This document shows, in pieces, positions 1 to 7,886 of a DNA stretch of 23,130 nucleotides. Position 1 is the first letter of the stretch. Each line of letters begins with the position of its first letter. The stretch is from JBIQLO01 sp044464175. Its GTDB lineage: Bacteria; Planctomycetota; Phycisphaerae; Tepidisphaerales; Tepidisphaeraceae. The translations under genes were made by a program, and so were the position numbers. The notes under the pieces are model-generated. The model had not been told where the DNA came from, did no database searches, and saw only the letters and a program-made list of their open reading frames with translations. The DNA lies in contig JBIQLO010000043.1 in the NCBI GenBank assembly GCA_044464175.1, positions 1 through 23,130 of the forward strand, in the 5' to 3' direction.

Positions 1-747
1 GGCATGGTCCGCACCGAGGTGCTCTGTGCCCGCTGCGGCGCGCACCTGGGCCACGTCTTCAACGATGGCCCGCCGCCGACCGGCCTGCGCTTCTGTCTCA
101 ACTCCGAATCCATCGCCTTTACCCCCAAGGCCGACCTCGCCAAGCTCGCCGACCCCGTCGCCGACCAGGCCGCCGCCGCCACGCAGCCAACCACCCAGCC
201 CGCCGCCCGCGCTCAGCAGGCCACCGCCGTCTTCGCCGGTGGCTGCTTCTGGTGCACCGAGGCCGTCTTTGAACAGCTCCGCGGCGTCACCCATGTGGAA
301 AGTGGCTACAGCGGTGGATCGGCCCAGACCGCCCATTACAAAATCGTCTGCACCGGACAGACCGGCCACGCCGAGGCGATTCGCATCACCTACGATCCCC
401 GCCAGATCACCTACGATCAGCTTCTGGATGTCTTCTTCGCCGCCCACGATCCCACCCAGCTCAATCGGCAGGGGGCCGATGTCGGCACCCAATACCGCTC
501 GGCCATCTTCTACGCCGATGAGGCCGAAAAACAGGCCGCCGAGGCCAAAATCAAGAGCCTCACGCAGGCCCATGCCTACCCCGCCCCCATCGTCACCACA
601 CTGGAGCCGCTCAAGGCGTTCTATCCGGCCGAGGATTACCACCAGGATTACGCCGAACTCCACCCCGACCAGCCCTACATCGTCTGCCACGCCATCCCCA
701 ACGTCGCGAAGGTACGCGCCAAGTTTCCTCAGCTTCTCAAAAAATAA
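1..747 (+). CDS. MsrB-MsrA fusion, methionine sulfoxide reductase (5' truncated by window edge)
   Basis: Repairs oxidised methionine: the MsrB domain reduces the R-sulfoxide and the MsrA domain the S-sulfoxide. The reading frame is open from base 1, so the true start lies upstream. The first ~40 residues are the end of an MsrB domain: a zinc-type CxxC (bases 25-36), then GHVFNDGPPPTGLRFC, whose Cys (bases 94-96) is the usual catalytic position. An Ala/Pro/Gln-rich linker (about bases 140-220) joins it to a complete MsrA domain with the GCFWC catalytic motif at 241-255, followed by GTQYRS and HQDY, both typical of MsrA. The domain order MsrB then MsrA is seen in some bacterial fusions. An N-terminal signal peptide would be upstream and cannot be judged. 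A hairpin follows the TAA stop. Family assignment is very secure. Confidence 0.95.
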   Translation, partial: GMVRTEVLCARCGAHLGHVFNDGPPPTGLRFCLNSESIAFTPKADLAKLADPVADQAAAATQPTTQPAARAQQATAVFAGGCFWCTEAVFEQLRGVTHVESGYSGGSAQTAHYKIVCTGQTGHAEAIRITYDPRQITYDQLLDVFFAAHDPTQLNRQGADVGTQYRSAIFYADEAEKQAAEAKIKSLTQAHAYPAPIVTTLEPLKAFYPAEDYHQDYAELHPDQPYIVCHAIPNVAKVRAKFPQLLKK

Positions 748-774
748 GCTGCTTTCACCCCTGAGCTAACCACT

Positions 775-804
775 CCCTCTCCCGCGCTGCTCCGCGGGGG
801 AGGG
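775..804. terminator. GC-rich hairpin after msr fusion
   Basis: A 12-bp stem (CCCTCTCCCGCG / CGCGGGGGAGGG, one G-U pair) with a 6-nt loop lies 27 nt after the msr stop codon. No T-tract follows directly, so it could be a terminator or a REP-like intergenic palindrome. Confidence 0.45.
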
Positions 805-871
805 CTGGAGAGGGGGTCTTCTCGCCATCCCAAATTCGCAGGAAAAGCACTGTAAACTCGCCCGATTTTCA

Positions 872-900
872 TTGACCGGTTTCACGCATTTTGCGATAAT
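872..900 (+). promoter_or_regulatory. sigma70-type promoter for pseudopilin/glycosidase operon
   Basis: TTGACC at 872-877 and GATAAT at 895-900 are separated by exactly 17 nt. Transcription would begin near 907, leaving a leader of about 30 nt that carries the AAAAGGAG ribosome site at 926-933 in front of the ATG at 939. Confidence 0.7.
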
Positions 901-938
901 AACTTTTCACGATCTGGGGTCTCTGAAAAGGAGCGTCC

Positions 939-1658
939 ATGCGCAGGATGGCTGGATTCACATTGGTGGAATTGCTCGTCGTCATCGGCATCATAAGCAT
1001 CCTCATCGCGATGCTGCTTCCTGCCTTGAACAAGGCCCGCGAGGCCGCCAAGAGCGTCCAATGCCTGAGCAACCTGCGGCAACTGGGCATGGGCTACATG
1101 ATGTACGCCAAGGACAACCGTGGCTATGGTCCGACAGGCTATGTGACCGGAGAGGGGAGTTGGGCCCGCCTCCTCTTCCGCTCGATGGGATACCGTCTCA
1201 CCGACACGCAATTCGCGCAGCACTTTAACCTGTATCCCCTCCAGTGTCCCTCAGCCAATCCCATCCCTGATTTTGCCAGTAGCCCCTCCACAAATCCGCA
1301 GGCCTACTACACCTATGGCCTCAATAGCTGCATGGGCGCTACCGACAAATCCGCACGACTCGGCTCAACGTTGGCCCTGGGCGTTCCCACTCGGCTCCAT
1401 TCACCTGCCGAGACCCCCATTTTTGCCGATGTCTTCATGCCCAACGGGCCGGGCAACACCCCCTCCTGGAATGCGTTCTACTTCGTCGGCATCGGAAAAA
1501 TCACCAACATCTCCTTCCGCCACAACAACCACTTCAACGTCGTGATGGTGGACGGGCATGGAGAGACGATCGCCAATCCGCATTTCGAGAACTTCACGAA
1601 ATTCCCCTACCAGGGCGCCTGCCCGCTCGAGTGGAGAAAATTCTTCGGCTACTTCTGA
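939..1658 (+). CDS. Type II secretion/pilin-like protein (prepilin N-terminal cleavage domain, H-X9-DG)
   Basis: A 239-aa pseudopilin-like protein. Residues 1-6 form a short basic leader ending in Gly, cleaved by prepilin peptidase before FTLVELLVVIG; the conserved Glu at mature position 5 is present. A hydrophobic helix (to about residue 30) runs into the LNKAREAAKSVQCLSNLRQLG amphipathic segment. Near the C-terminus lies H-NNHFNVVMV-DGH, an exact match to the H-X9-DG motif common in Planctomycetota/Lentisphaerae pilin-like proteins. The start is chosen on AAAAGGAG five nt upstream. It follows a strong promoter and precedes a giant secreted glycosidase-like gene by 62 nt, so the two are probably co-transcribed. 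Its role (export, display or assembly of the partner) is unproven; no other T2SS or pilus gene is in the window. Confidence 0.9.
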   Translation: MRRMAGFTLVELLVVIGIISILIAMLLPALNKAREAAKSVQCLSNLRQLGMGYMMYAKDNRGYGPTGYVTGEGSWARLLFRSMGYRLTDTQFAQHFNLYPLQCPSANPIPDFASSPSTNPQAYYTYGLNSCMGATDKSARLGSTLALGVPTRLHSPAETPIFADVFMPNGPGNTPSWNAFYFVGIGKITNISFRHNNHFNVVMVDGHGETIANPHFENFTKFPYQGACPLEWRKFFGYF

Positions 1659-1720
1659 TTATCTCGGTTCCCGTTTCGCCCTGAGGCGACCCTATTCGAT
1701 TGCCCTGAGGTTTGCATTCT

Positions 1721-4700
1721 ATGAACAAGTTCATCCCCGCGCTCCTGTCGGTCATCCTGTTGGCCTTTTCCTTCGCCCCCAGCCCCGCCTCCGCCCAGTC
1801 CAAGCCCGCCCCCGTGCCGCTGGACCAGTGGGAACGCCAGCCCATCCTGGCCGTCCCGCCCGTCCATGGAACCGCGCCCAAAATCGATGGCCACGTCGAT
1901 TTCAAGGAGTGGTACTATGCCGCCTGCGTCTCCGCCTTCTACGATCCGGAAATCGGCGGCCTGACCCAGTATCCCGTCCGCATGTACCTCTGCTACGACG
2001 ATCAAGCCCTCTACGTCGCCCTGACCATCACCCGCCCCCCCATGAACCCCACCCCCAAGGCGACCTTCGCCGCCGGGCCCCATCCTTCCATCTGGTGGAA
2101 GGATGACAACTTCGAGCTGGTCGTCACCCCCGGCATCCCCGGAAAGACCACCCAGTACGGCTACGCCTTCGCCGGCAACTCCATCGGCGGCTACAGCGAC
2201 CTGCGCTACCATACCACCGCCTCCGGTTCCGACGCCGCCTGGAACGGCAAATGGGAGTACAAAGCCACCCGTGGCCGCGACACCTGGAGCGCCGAGTTGA
2301 AAATCCCCTACAGCCAGTTCGAGGGCGTCACCGCTCCCAAACCCGGCGACCAATGGCTCTTCGACACCGCCATCCAGTCCGTCACCCCTCACAAGCAGAT
2401 GTTCGACTGGTCCCACATGTGGTCCTTCGGCCAGAGCAGTTACCGATCCACCACCAAGGGCCGCCTGATTTTCGTCGATAAAAACGGCCCGATCTTCCGC
2501 CTCAGCCAGGTTGGCGCCATGTCCCCCACGGGCAAGCTCAAGGAAAAGGGAATCACCCCCATCGGCATGCGCGCCGTCCTCTACAACCAGGGCGACAAGC
2601 CCTACACCCTCGACTGCCTGGCCGAGCTGTATCGCTCCGACCGCCGCGCTGAGGGCATGCTCAATTTCATGGACCTCTGGGACCGCCTGCTCACCGCCCG
2701 CCGCACCGGCCAGCCCGTCACCGATCCCAACGAAACCACCCAGTCCTTCCGCAACGAAGCCAGCTTCCTCAAGGAGCTGAACGAGCGCTATCACCCCGTC
2801 CAGACCGTCAGCCACAAAATCACCGTCCCCGCGGGCAAGGCGGCCTATTTTCCGCTGGATGTGGCCAAGAAAACCGGCGAGTACGTCGTCGCCTACCGAT
2901 TCAAGGATGCCGCCACCGGGCAGTTGCTCGCCAGCCAGGCCGTCCCGTTCGAAATCCGTCCCAAGTTCGACGTCGCCCTCACCCCCTATTTCCTCGAGCA
3001 CCAGAAACTGCGCGTGGACATCCACACGCAGGACATCAAGTCCGCCGCCCCGCAGGTGCGCGTGCAGTTGAAGGTGGACGGCAAAACCCTCGCCTCCGAA
3101 CAGCGCCCGCTGGAGAAAAACCTCAGCGGCGAGATGCACCTCTATCTAAGCACCGCCGACTGGCCGCAGAAGACCAAAGGCCAGATCGTGGCCGAGCTGG
3201 TGGATGCCGAAGGCAAGATCCTGGAAAGCCAGACCCGCACCCTGGAGCGCCCCGCCGATCCCGCCTGGTGGAACCAGCATCTGGGCCTCTCCCAGGTGGT
3301 GCCCGCCCCCTTTGAGCCGGTCAAGGCCGACGGCAAAAACACCGTCCAGGTCTGGAACCGTGCCTATCGCCTGGGCGACAACGGCCTGCCCGCCTCCATC
3401 ACCTCACGCGGCGCCGAACTCCTGAGCCGCCCGGTATCCCTCAAGCTGGACCGCCCCCTCAAATCCCAGCTGCACCAGCTCTCGGCCACGCCCCGCGATG
3501 CCATCTTCGAATCCGTCGGCCAGGATGACCAGCTCAAACTCACCACGCGCACCACCGTCCATTATGACGGCACCCTGCGCTTCGATATCGACCTGACGCC
3601 CACCGGCGGCCAGGCCCAGGTTAAACGGTTGACGCTGGATATCCCCCTCCAAAAGCAGTGGGCCAGGCTCTTCACCTACAACAGCACTTCCACCAATTTC
3701 AGCAGGAACGAAAAGGACGGCCTGGCCGGCGCGATCGACCGCTGGTTCAAGGAACACCCCAAGGGCTCCATGCCCTTCACCTTCGCCTTTTTCCTCGGCT
3801 ACTACGATCGCGGCATCCAGTGGTTTTGCCCCAGTGACCGGGGTTGGTCCAACGCCGATGAAAATCAGAAAATCGCGCTGGTCCGCGAAGGCGATTCGGT
3901 CATCCTTCGCATCTCCATCGTGGACAAGCCGCTGACGCTGGACAAGCCCCTCAAGCTCAATTTCGGCCTCACCGTCACCCCCACCAAGAGCAATCCCCCC
4001 CGGGGGCTCGACTGGGCCGAAGCCCCCTACGGCAAGCCGTCCGCCCTCCGCGAAACGGGGCTCGAAAAGCTCGAAAAGCAGATGCCCATCCATCGTGAAT
4101 GCGGCATCCGCATCGTCAGCAGTTACCTGTCCGACGGCACCACCATCTTCGGCCAGCCCTGGTGCTACGATCAGGGGGATCGCAAATTCCTCAAGGCCTT
4201 CGCCGATCTGGCCCACAAGTACGGCCTGCTCTATCGCCCCTATTCCGGTTGGGGCATCAACACCAACATTCCTGAGTTCAACACCTTCGGCAAGGAGATG
4301 CTCAAGGAGCCCCGCCGCAACGCCGGCTGGGGCAGCTACTGGCACAATCCCCGCAGCAAGGCCTGGGCCGACTGGTGGCTCGGAGGCGCGCGGGACTGCG
4401 CCCAAAACCTCGACTTCGACGGCATGTACCTCGACGGAACCGTCATGCCCGAACTCACCGCCAATGAACTGGACGACATGGGCTGGCGCGATGAGCAGGG
4501 CAATCTTCACGGCACCTACCCCGTCTGGGCCTGCCGCGAGTTCCTCGAGCGCCTTTACATCCTGCTTCACAATGAGATGGGCGACAAAACCCGCGGCTTT
4601 GTCGATGTGCATGATGGCCGCGAGCCCCTCTATTTCGTCAATGTCTTCGCCGACACCACCACCTCCGGCGAATATCACCTCAAGCGCGGCAAAACCGTTC

Positions 4701-5311
4701 TGGAAGTCTTCAGCCCCGCTGAATACGCGGCCTACTACGCCACTTACCTTCAGGGTAATTCCCGCCGCTTCATCTGGTGGAACTGGATGAAGCTCCCCAT
4801 CACCGAAAACGAAATGCGCGGCATGGATCTCCTGCACGATCAGTTGACGGTGACGAACGCCAGCATGTATCAGCGCTCCGAGGTAGGCTACGACCGCGAC
4901 ACCAATCCCTGGGTGCGCCTGCGTATGCTCCGGGCCCATTACGCCCAGGGGGAATTTGTCCCGTATTGGGATGACCGCAACCCCGCCGTCATTGACGCCC
5001 AGCCCACGGGCCTCCTGGCCAGCGCCTGGGTCAATCGCAAGGACAAACGCGCCCTGGTCGCGGTCGTGAACCTGGCCGACAAGCCCTGGAAAGGGGAGGT
5101 GCGCCTGAACCTCAAGCGCCTTGGCGTCGATGCCGACGCCGCCCTGGCCGACGGCATGTTCGACCTGCCGCTCAACCGCTCCGCCTCGGCGCCCTTGCCC
5201 CTCTCTATTGAGCCGCAGCGCTACCGCCTTATCCTGGTCAACGACCGCCTTCCCCTCCTCACGCCCCCCAAGCGAGACGGCACGCAAAAAACCCTTCCCA
5301 TCCAGCCCTGA
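1721..5311 (+). CDS. Large secreted protein with N-terminal CBM9-like domain and glycoside-hydrolase-like barrel
   Basis: A 1196-aa exported protein. Residues 1-25 are a signal peptide ending ASA, then QS. Residues ~40-230 resemble a family 9 carbohydrate-binding/DOMON-like domain (APKIDG, ALYVALTI, WWKDDNFELVVTPG). A long beta-rich middle part follows. From about residue 760 an alpha/beta barrel-like region begins (GLDWAEAPYG), with acidic motifs DFDGMYLDG (D898, D900, D905), VDVHDG (D962) and TSGE (E984) as candidate catalytic residues. It ends with a C-terminal beta domain. The overall shape recalls the DUF6067/GH123-related proteins of polysaccharide-degrading PVC bacteria, but I am not sure of the exact family or substrate. 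ATG 1721 is preferred over an in-frame TTG at 1712 because CTGAGG at 1705-1710 gives usable spacing only to the ATG. Confidence 0.85.
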   Translation: MNKFIPALLSVILLAFSFAPSPASAQSKPAPVPLDQWERQPILAVPPVHGTAPKIDGHVDFKEWYYAACVSAFYDPEIGGLTQYPVRMYLCYDDQALYVALTITRPPMNPTPKATFAAGPHPSIWWKDDNFELVVTPGIPGKTTQYGYAFAGNSIGGYSDLRYHTTASGSDAAWNGKWEYKATRGRDTWSAELKIPYSQFEGVTAPKPGDQWLFDTAIQSVTPHKQMFDWSHMWSFGQSSYRSTTKGRLIFVDKNGPIFRLSQVGAMSPTGKLKEKGITPIGMRAVLYNQGDKPYTLDCLAELYRSDRRAEGMLNFMDLWDRLLTARRTGQPVTDPNETTQSFRNEASFLKELNERYHPVQTVSHKITVPAGKAAYFPLDVAKKTGEYVVAYRFKDAATGQLLASQAVPFEIRPKFDVALTPYFLEHQKLRVDIHTQDIKSAAPQVRVQLKVDGKTLASEQRPLEKNLSGEMHLYLSTADWPQKTKGQIVAELVDAEGKILESQTRTLERPADPAWWNQHLGLSQVVPAPFEPVKADGKNTVQVWNRAYRLGDNGLPASITSRGAELLSRPVSLKLDRPLKSQLHQLSATPRDAIFESVGQDDQLKLTTRTTVHYDGTLRFDIDLTPTGGQAQVKRLTLDIPLQKQWARLFTYNSTSTNFSRNEKDGLAGAIDRWFKEHPKGSMPFTFAFFLGYYDRGIQWFCPSDRGWSNADENQKIALVREGDSVILRISIVDKPLTLDKPLKLNFGLTVTPTKSNPPRGLDWAEAPYGKPSALRETGLEKLEKQMPIHRECGIRIVSSYLSDGTTIFGQPWCYDQGDRKFLKAFADLAHKYGLLYRPYSGWGINTNIPEFNTFGKEMLKEPRRNAGWGSYWHNPRSKAWADWWLGGARDCAQNLDFDGMYLDGTVMPELTANELDDMGWRDEQGNLHGTYPVWACREFLERLYILLHNEMGDKTRGFVDVHDGREPLYFVNVFADTTTSGEYHLKRGKTVLEVFSPAEYAAYYATYLQGNSRRFIWWNWMKLPITENEMRGMDLLHDQLTVTNASMYQRSEVGYDRDTNPWVRLRMLRAHYAQGEFVPYWDDRNPAVIDAQPTGLLASAWVNRKDKRALVAVVNLADKPWKGEVRLNLKRLGVDADAALADGMFDLPLNRSASAPLPLSIEPQRYRLILVNDRLPLLTPPKRDGTQKTLPIQP

Positions 5312-5331
5312 ACACCCGAGGCCCTGAGAAT

Positions 5332-5371
5332 GGAGTCGGCCGACCGCCCTTCGGAGGCGGTCGCCGACTCC
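5332..5371 (+). terminator. Strong hairpin after glycosidase-like gene
   Basis: GGAGTCGGC-(C bulge)-GACCGCC pairs with GGCGGTCGCCGACTCC around a CTTCGGA loop, 20 nt after the stop codon. The stem is 16 bp with one bulge. The following bases (TTCCGCC) are not a proper T-tract, so it may be a terminator or an mRNA 3'-end stabiliser. Confidence 0.55.
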
Positions 5372-5591
5372 TTCCGCCTCATTGCTCGAAGGCGAGGCCG
5401 CCGCGCCCGGGCGGGTGTGCGAAGGTGAACTTCAAAAAACGCCCAACCTTCCATCACCCCCTGCGATCAGCACGCCTCCACGATGATAATTTCTGGCCTC
5501 GCCGCCAAGCGCCAGATCCCATAAAACGTCCCGTAATTCTCAAGCCTCGCCTTCCCCTTCGCCGATGTCATCCTTCAGGAGTAGTCCCGTC
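5372..5591. other. Intergenic stretch before heptose genes
   Basis: About 220 nt with no ORF that I believe; the short ORFs here lack ribosome sites and family features. No convincing -35/-10 pair was found. Only AGGAG at 5577-5581, ahead of the ATG at 5592, can be assigned. Confidence 0.4.
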
Positions 5592-6308
5592 ATGGAGGAT
5601 GCCATTCAAACCGCCCTGATCCTGGCCGGCGGCCGCCCCAACCCGCTTCGCTCCGCCGAACCGCCCAAGCCCCTGGCCCCCGTCGCCGGCCAGCCGTTCC
5701 TCACTTACGTGCTCCAGCAACTCGACGATGCCGGCCTCAGACGCGCCGTCCTCTGCACCGGACCCCAGGACGCCGATATCGAGCAGGCGCTGGGCCATCG
5801 CTTTGGCCGTCTGGAACTCATCTACAGCCGTGAACCCGCTCCTCTGGGAACCGCCGGCGCGCTGGCCCACGCCATGGCCCTGTGCGATGATCCCCACATC
5901 CTGGCCCTCAAGGGCGATTCCTATTGCCGCTTTGATCTCCCCTCTTTCAAGCGTTTCCATGTCAACCGTCGCGCCGCCGCCACGCTTCTCCTGACCAGTG
6001 TTCCCGATCCCGCCCGCTTCGCCCAGGTCCAGCGCGATCCCGACGGCGCGATTCTCCAGATCTCCGCTAAATCGCCCCTTCGCCGCGCTGCCCCCGCCTT
6101 CATCAGCGCCGGCGTCTACCTGCTGGATCGCCGCTTCCTCCAGAGCATCCCCACCGACCGTCCCGCTTCTCTGGAAAATGAGCTATTCCCCCAGTGGATC
6201 GGCCGCGGCCTCTTTGGCCACCGCACCGTCGGCCCGTTCATCGACATCGGTACTCCCGAATCGTACGCCCACGCCCGCATCTTTTTCGCTGTGGAGAAGG
6301 CTGCATGA
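5592..6308 (+). CDS. Sugar-phosphate nucleotidyltransferase, HddC-like
   Basis: A 238-aa NTP-transferase-fold protein, probably transferring a nucleotide to a sugar 1-phosphate. ALILAGG begins the nucleotide-binding loop, followed by PKPLAPVAGQPFLTYVL, EPAPLGTAGAL, LKGDSYCRFDL, FISAGVYLLD and FIDIGTPESYAHA; this order matches the D-glycero-D-manno-heptose 1-phosphate guanylyltransferases (HddC type). The first loop is odd: instead of GGxGTRL it reads GGRPNPLRS, so the usual Arg is shifted or lost. The ATG at 5592 has AGGAG 10 nt upstream; an upstream in-frame ATG at 5565 has no ribosome site. It overlaps the next gene by ATGA, and that partner (GmhB-like phosphatase) makes heptose activation the best guess. 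GDP versus ADP specificity cannot be read from the sequence. Confidence 0.85.
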   Translation: MEDAIQTALILAGGRPNPLRSAEPPKPLAPVAGQPFLTYVLQQLDDAGLRRAVLCTGPQDADIEQALGHRFGRLELIYSREPAPLGTAGALAHAMALCDDPHILALKGDSYCRFDLPSFKRFHVNRRAAATLLLTSVPDPARFAQVQRDPDGAILQISAKSPLRRAAPAFISAGVYLLDRRFLQSIPTDRPASLENELFPQWIGRGLFGHRTVGPFIDIGTPESYAHARIFFAVEKAA

Positions 6309-6946
6309 CCACCTTATCCGTTCCGCCCGCTGCCCCCTGTCCTCTGACCGTCGGCCCCAAAGGCCCTCGCCCCGCACCGGGCGCGCAGCACCCCCTGAAG
6401 CCGCGCCGTTTCATCCTTCTGGACCGCGATGGAACCCTCATCGTCCGCTGGCCCGACCTGTCCGACCCCCTCGGCGTTGAACTGCTCCCGGGCGTCGTTC
6501 CGGGCCTCCAGCGCCTCCAGCAGGCCGGCTTCGGCCTGGCGGTCATCACCAACCAGTCCGGCATCGGCCGGGGACGCTTCGGCTACGACCAGCTCTACGC
6601 CATCCACGACCGCCTGTCGGAACTGCTCCTGCGCGACGGCATCCTGCTCGACGGCATTTACTTCTGCCCCCACACCCCCGAGGACAATTGCGCCTGCCGA
6701 AAACCCAAACCCCGCCTCATCCACCGCGCCGCCACCGAACTGGGCTCTGATCCCGCCCAGGCCTTCATCATCGGCGACACCCCCTGCAACATTGAACTGG
6801 CCCGCAGAGTCAATGCCGCCGCCGTCCTGATCCACCCGGACCAAAGCGGCCTCGCCCGCTCTGGCCTCCCCGACCACACGGCACCCTCCCTCCTCCAGGC
6901 GGCCGACTGGATTCTCGCCCAGACCGCCGAACGCACCGCCGCCTGA
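6305..6946 (+). CDS. gmhB: D-glycero-D-manno-heptose 1,7-bisphosphate 7-phosphatase-like HAD hydrolase
   Basis: A 213-aa HAD-superfamily phosphatase of the GmhB/HisB-N group. It would remove the 7-phosphate from heptose bisphosphate, the step just before nucleotide activation. HAD motif I is FILLDRDGTLI (D40, D42); motif II is VITNQSGIGRG; motif III/IV is KPKP...FIIGDTPCNIE. The zinc-binding insert CPHTPEDNCACRKP (C121, H123, C129, C131) is intact, as in true GmhB. An N-terminal Pro-rich extension of ~35 residues is unusual. The ATG at 6305 overlaps the TGA of the upstream gene and has GGAGAAGG four nt before it, so translation is probably coupled. The product should feed lipopolysaccharide, S-layer or capsule glycans. 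Symbol by family resemblance. Confidence 0.85.
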   Translation: MTTLSVPPAAPCPLTVGPKGPRPAPGAQHPLKPRRFILLDRDGTLIVRWPDLSDPLGVELLPGVVPGLQRLQQAGFGLAVITNQSGIGRGRFGYDQLYAIHDRLSELLLRDGILLDGIYFCPHTPEDNCACRKPKPRLIHRAATELGSDPAQAFIIGDTPCNIELARRVNAAAVLIHPDQSGLARSGLPDHTAPSLLQAADWILAQTAERTAA

Positions 6947-7238
6947 GCGCGCTGCCCTGAGCCGACCTAAGGAGGCGCGCGACGACCTCTCGCATCATCC
7001 GCGACTCAATCATTGTGTTAAAATAGGCAATGTGTCCGATGTGCGCAAAAAAAGCGGGCGGCAGGTGCCAAGGAGGGGGGGGACCTTGGCGGGGGAAACT
7101 GCCACCCGCAGGATCGCGGAAACTTAATTCCTGCATAAACTATAACACCTCTCACAAAAAAAGCAAGTCCCTTCCATCAAAAAAAAGCGTCCCGCCCGCC
7201 AAAAATCCGTTTGGAACGCTTTCCCGAGCCCAAAGGGC
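6947..7238. other. Intergenic stretch between convergent gmhB and DUF1802 genes
   Basis: No believable gene. It holds a possible weak stem for gmhB (GCGCGC at 6947-6952 and 6975-6980) and the strong minus-strand terminator at 7047-7109. Two further minus-strand T-tracts (A-runs at 7155-7162 and 7179-7186) and a perfect GAGCCC-AAA-GGGCTC palindrome at 7226-7240 overlap the end of the DUF1802 gene. Confidence 0.4.
7047..7109 (-). terminator. Nested rho-independent terminator for DUF1802 gene
   Basis: Read on the minus strand, an outer stem GCGGGTGGCAG / CTGCCGCCCGC (one mismatch) encloses an inner stem CCAAGG / CCTTGG and is followed at once by seven Ts (7053-7047). This is the textbook layout for intrinsic termination of the gene ending at 7239. 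Confidence 0.75.
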
Positions 7239-7811
7239 TCATCCTCCCGTCCCGATCCCCGCCTGAATCCGCTCCCGCCGCTTGGCATACGCCTTATCTC
7301 CCAGCACCGCCGTTGCCCCCTCCACCGGCAACGCCCGCTCCAGCGGCACCCAGCTCTTGCACCCGGCGTATGCCAGCGTGTTCTCGATGGCGATCGGCTG
7401 CTCCAGGCGATATACCCGTACCAGCAGAAGATATAAGGGATTCTCCGGCCGATAGTTAAACCGCATGTCGATCAGCCCCGGACCCCAGATGTGCTCCCCG
7501 TTAATTGCCTCCATCTGGCTCCGATCCTGCAGTTGCAGAATGTCCGTGATCTCCCCGACCGCCGACAGCCGCACCGTCTTGGGTTCCTGGGTCCGCGCTT
7601 CAAAGCCCGCCCGGTCCTCCGGCTTGATCTGCTCCAGCTTCTGGTGCAGATACGAGGGAAACAGGAAAAATCGCCGGTGCTCAATCTCAAATTCCCCGCT
7701 GGCCTCATAGATGCCCCCCTTGCGCAAAAGCACTATCTGCCGACCTCGCTCCAGCGCGCTGCAGACCGCCGCCCATTCCTTCAGTCCAACCTGTAGCGAT
7801 GCCTCCGGCAT
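7239..7811 (-). CDS. DUF1802 family protein
   Basis: A 190-aa protein that matches my recollection of the DUF1802 family, whose members share an LKEWAxxxxALExGxQxxLLRKGGI N-terminal block and a FxLFPxxxHQ block. Here they read LKEWAAVCSALERG...IVLLRKGGI (about residues 10-34) and FFLFPSYLHQ (about 48-57). No membrane segment or signal peptide is visible, so it is probably cytoplasmic. The biochemical function of the family is unknown to me. The ATG is supported by GAGGAG at 7818-7823, six nt upstream. It is transcribed away from the glutamylcyclotransferase-like gene; the 75-nt gap must hold both promoters, though I could not pick them out with confidence. A strong terminator follows. Confidence 0.8.
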   Translation of the reverse strand: MPEASLQVGLKEWAAVCSALERGRQIVLLRKGGIYEASGEFEIEHRRFFLFPSYLHQKLEQIKPEDRAGFEARTQEPKTVRLSAVGEITDILQLQDRSQMEAINGEHIWGPGLIDMRFNYRPENPLYLLLVRVYRLEQPIAIENTLAYAGCKSWVPLERALPVEGATAVLGDKAYAKRRERIQAGIGTGG

Positions 7812-7886
7812 GATGCGCTCCTCAAAATCCCCGCTTCAGCCATTTTGCCTTTCCCCCGTGCTTCCGCAACAATAACAGGGGTGGAT

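Noticed and set aside
1649..3139. Long minus-strand open frame (496 codons) opposite the secreted glycosidase-like gene
   Set aside because: Glycine/valine-rich translation with no domain, lying antisense to a gene with a clear signal peptide and domains; typical of high-GC antisense frames.
3404..5287. Long minus-strand open frame (627 codons)
   Set aside because: Same reason: an antisense shadow of the glycosidase-like gene without recognisable motifs or a ribosome site.
5425..5619. 64-codon ORF before the heptose genes
   Set aside because: No ribosome site or motif; overlaps the start of the nucleotidyltransferase in another frame.
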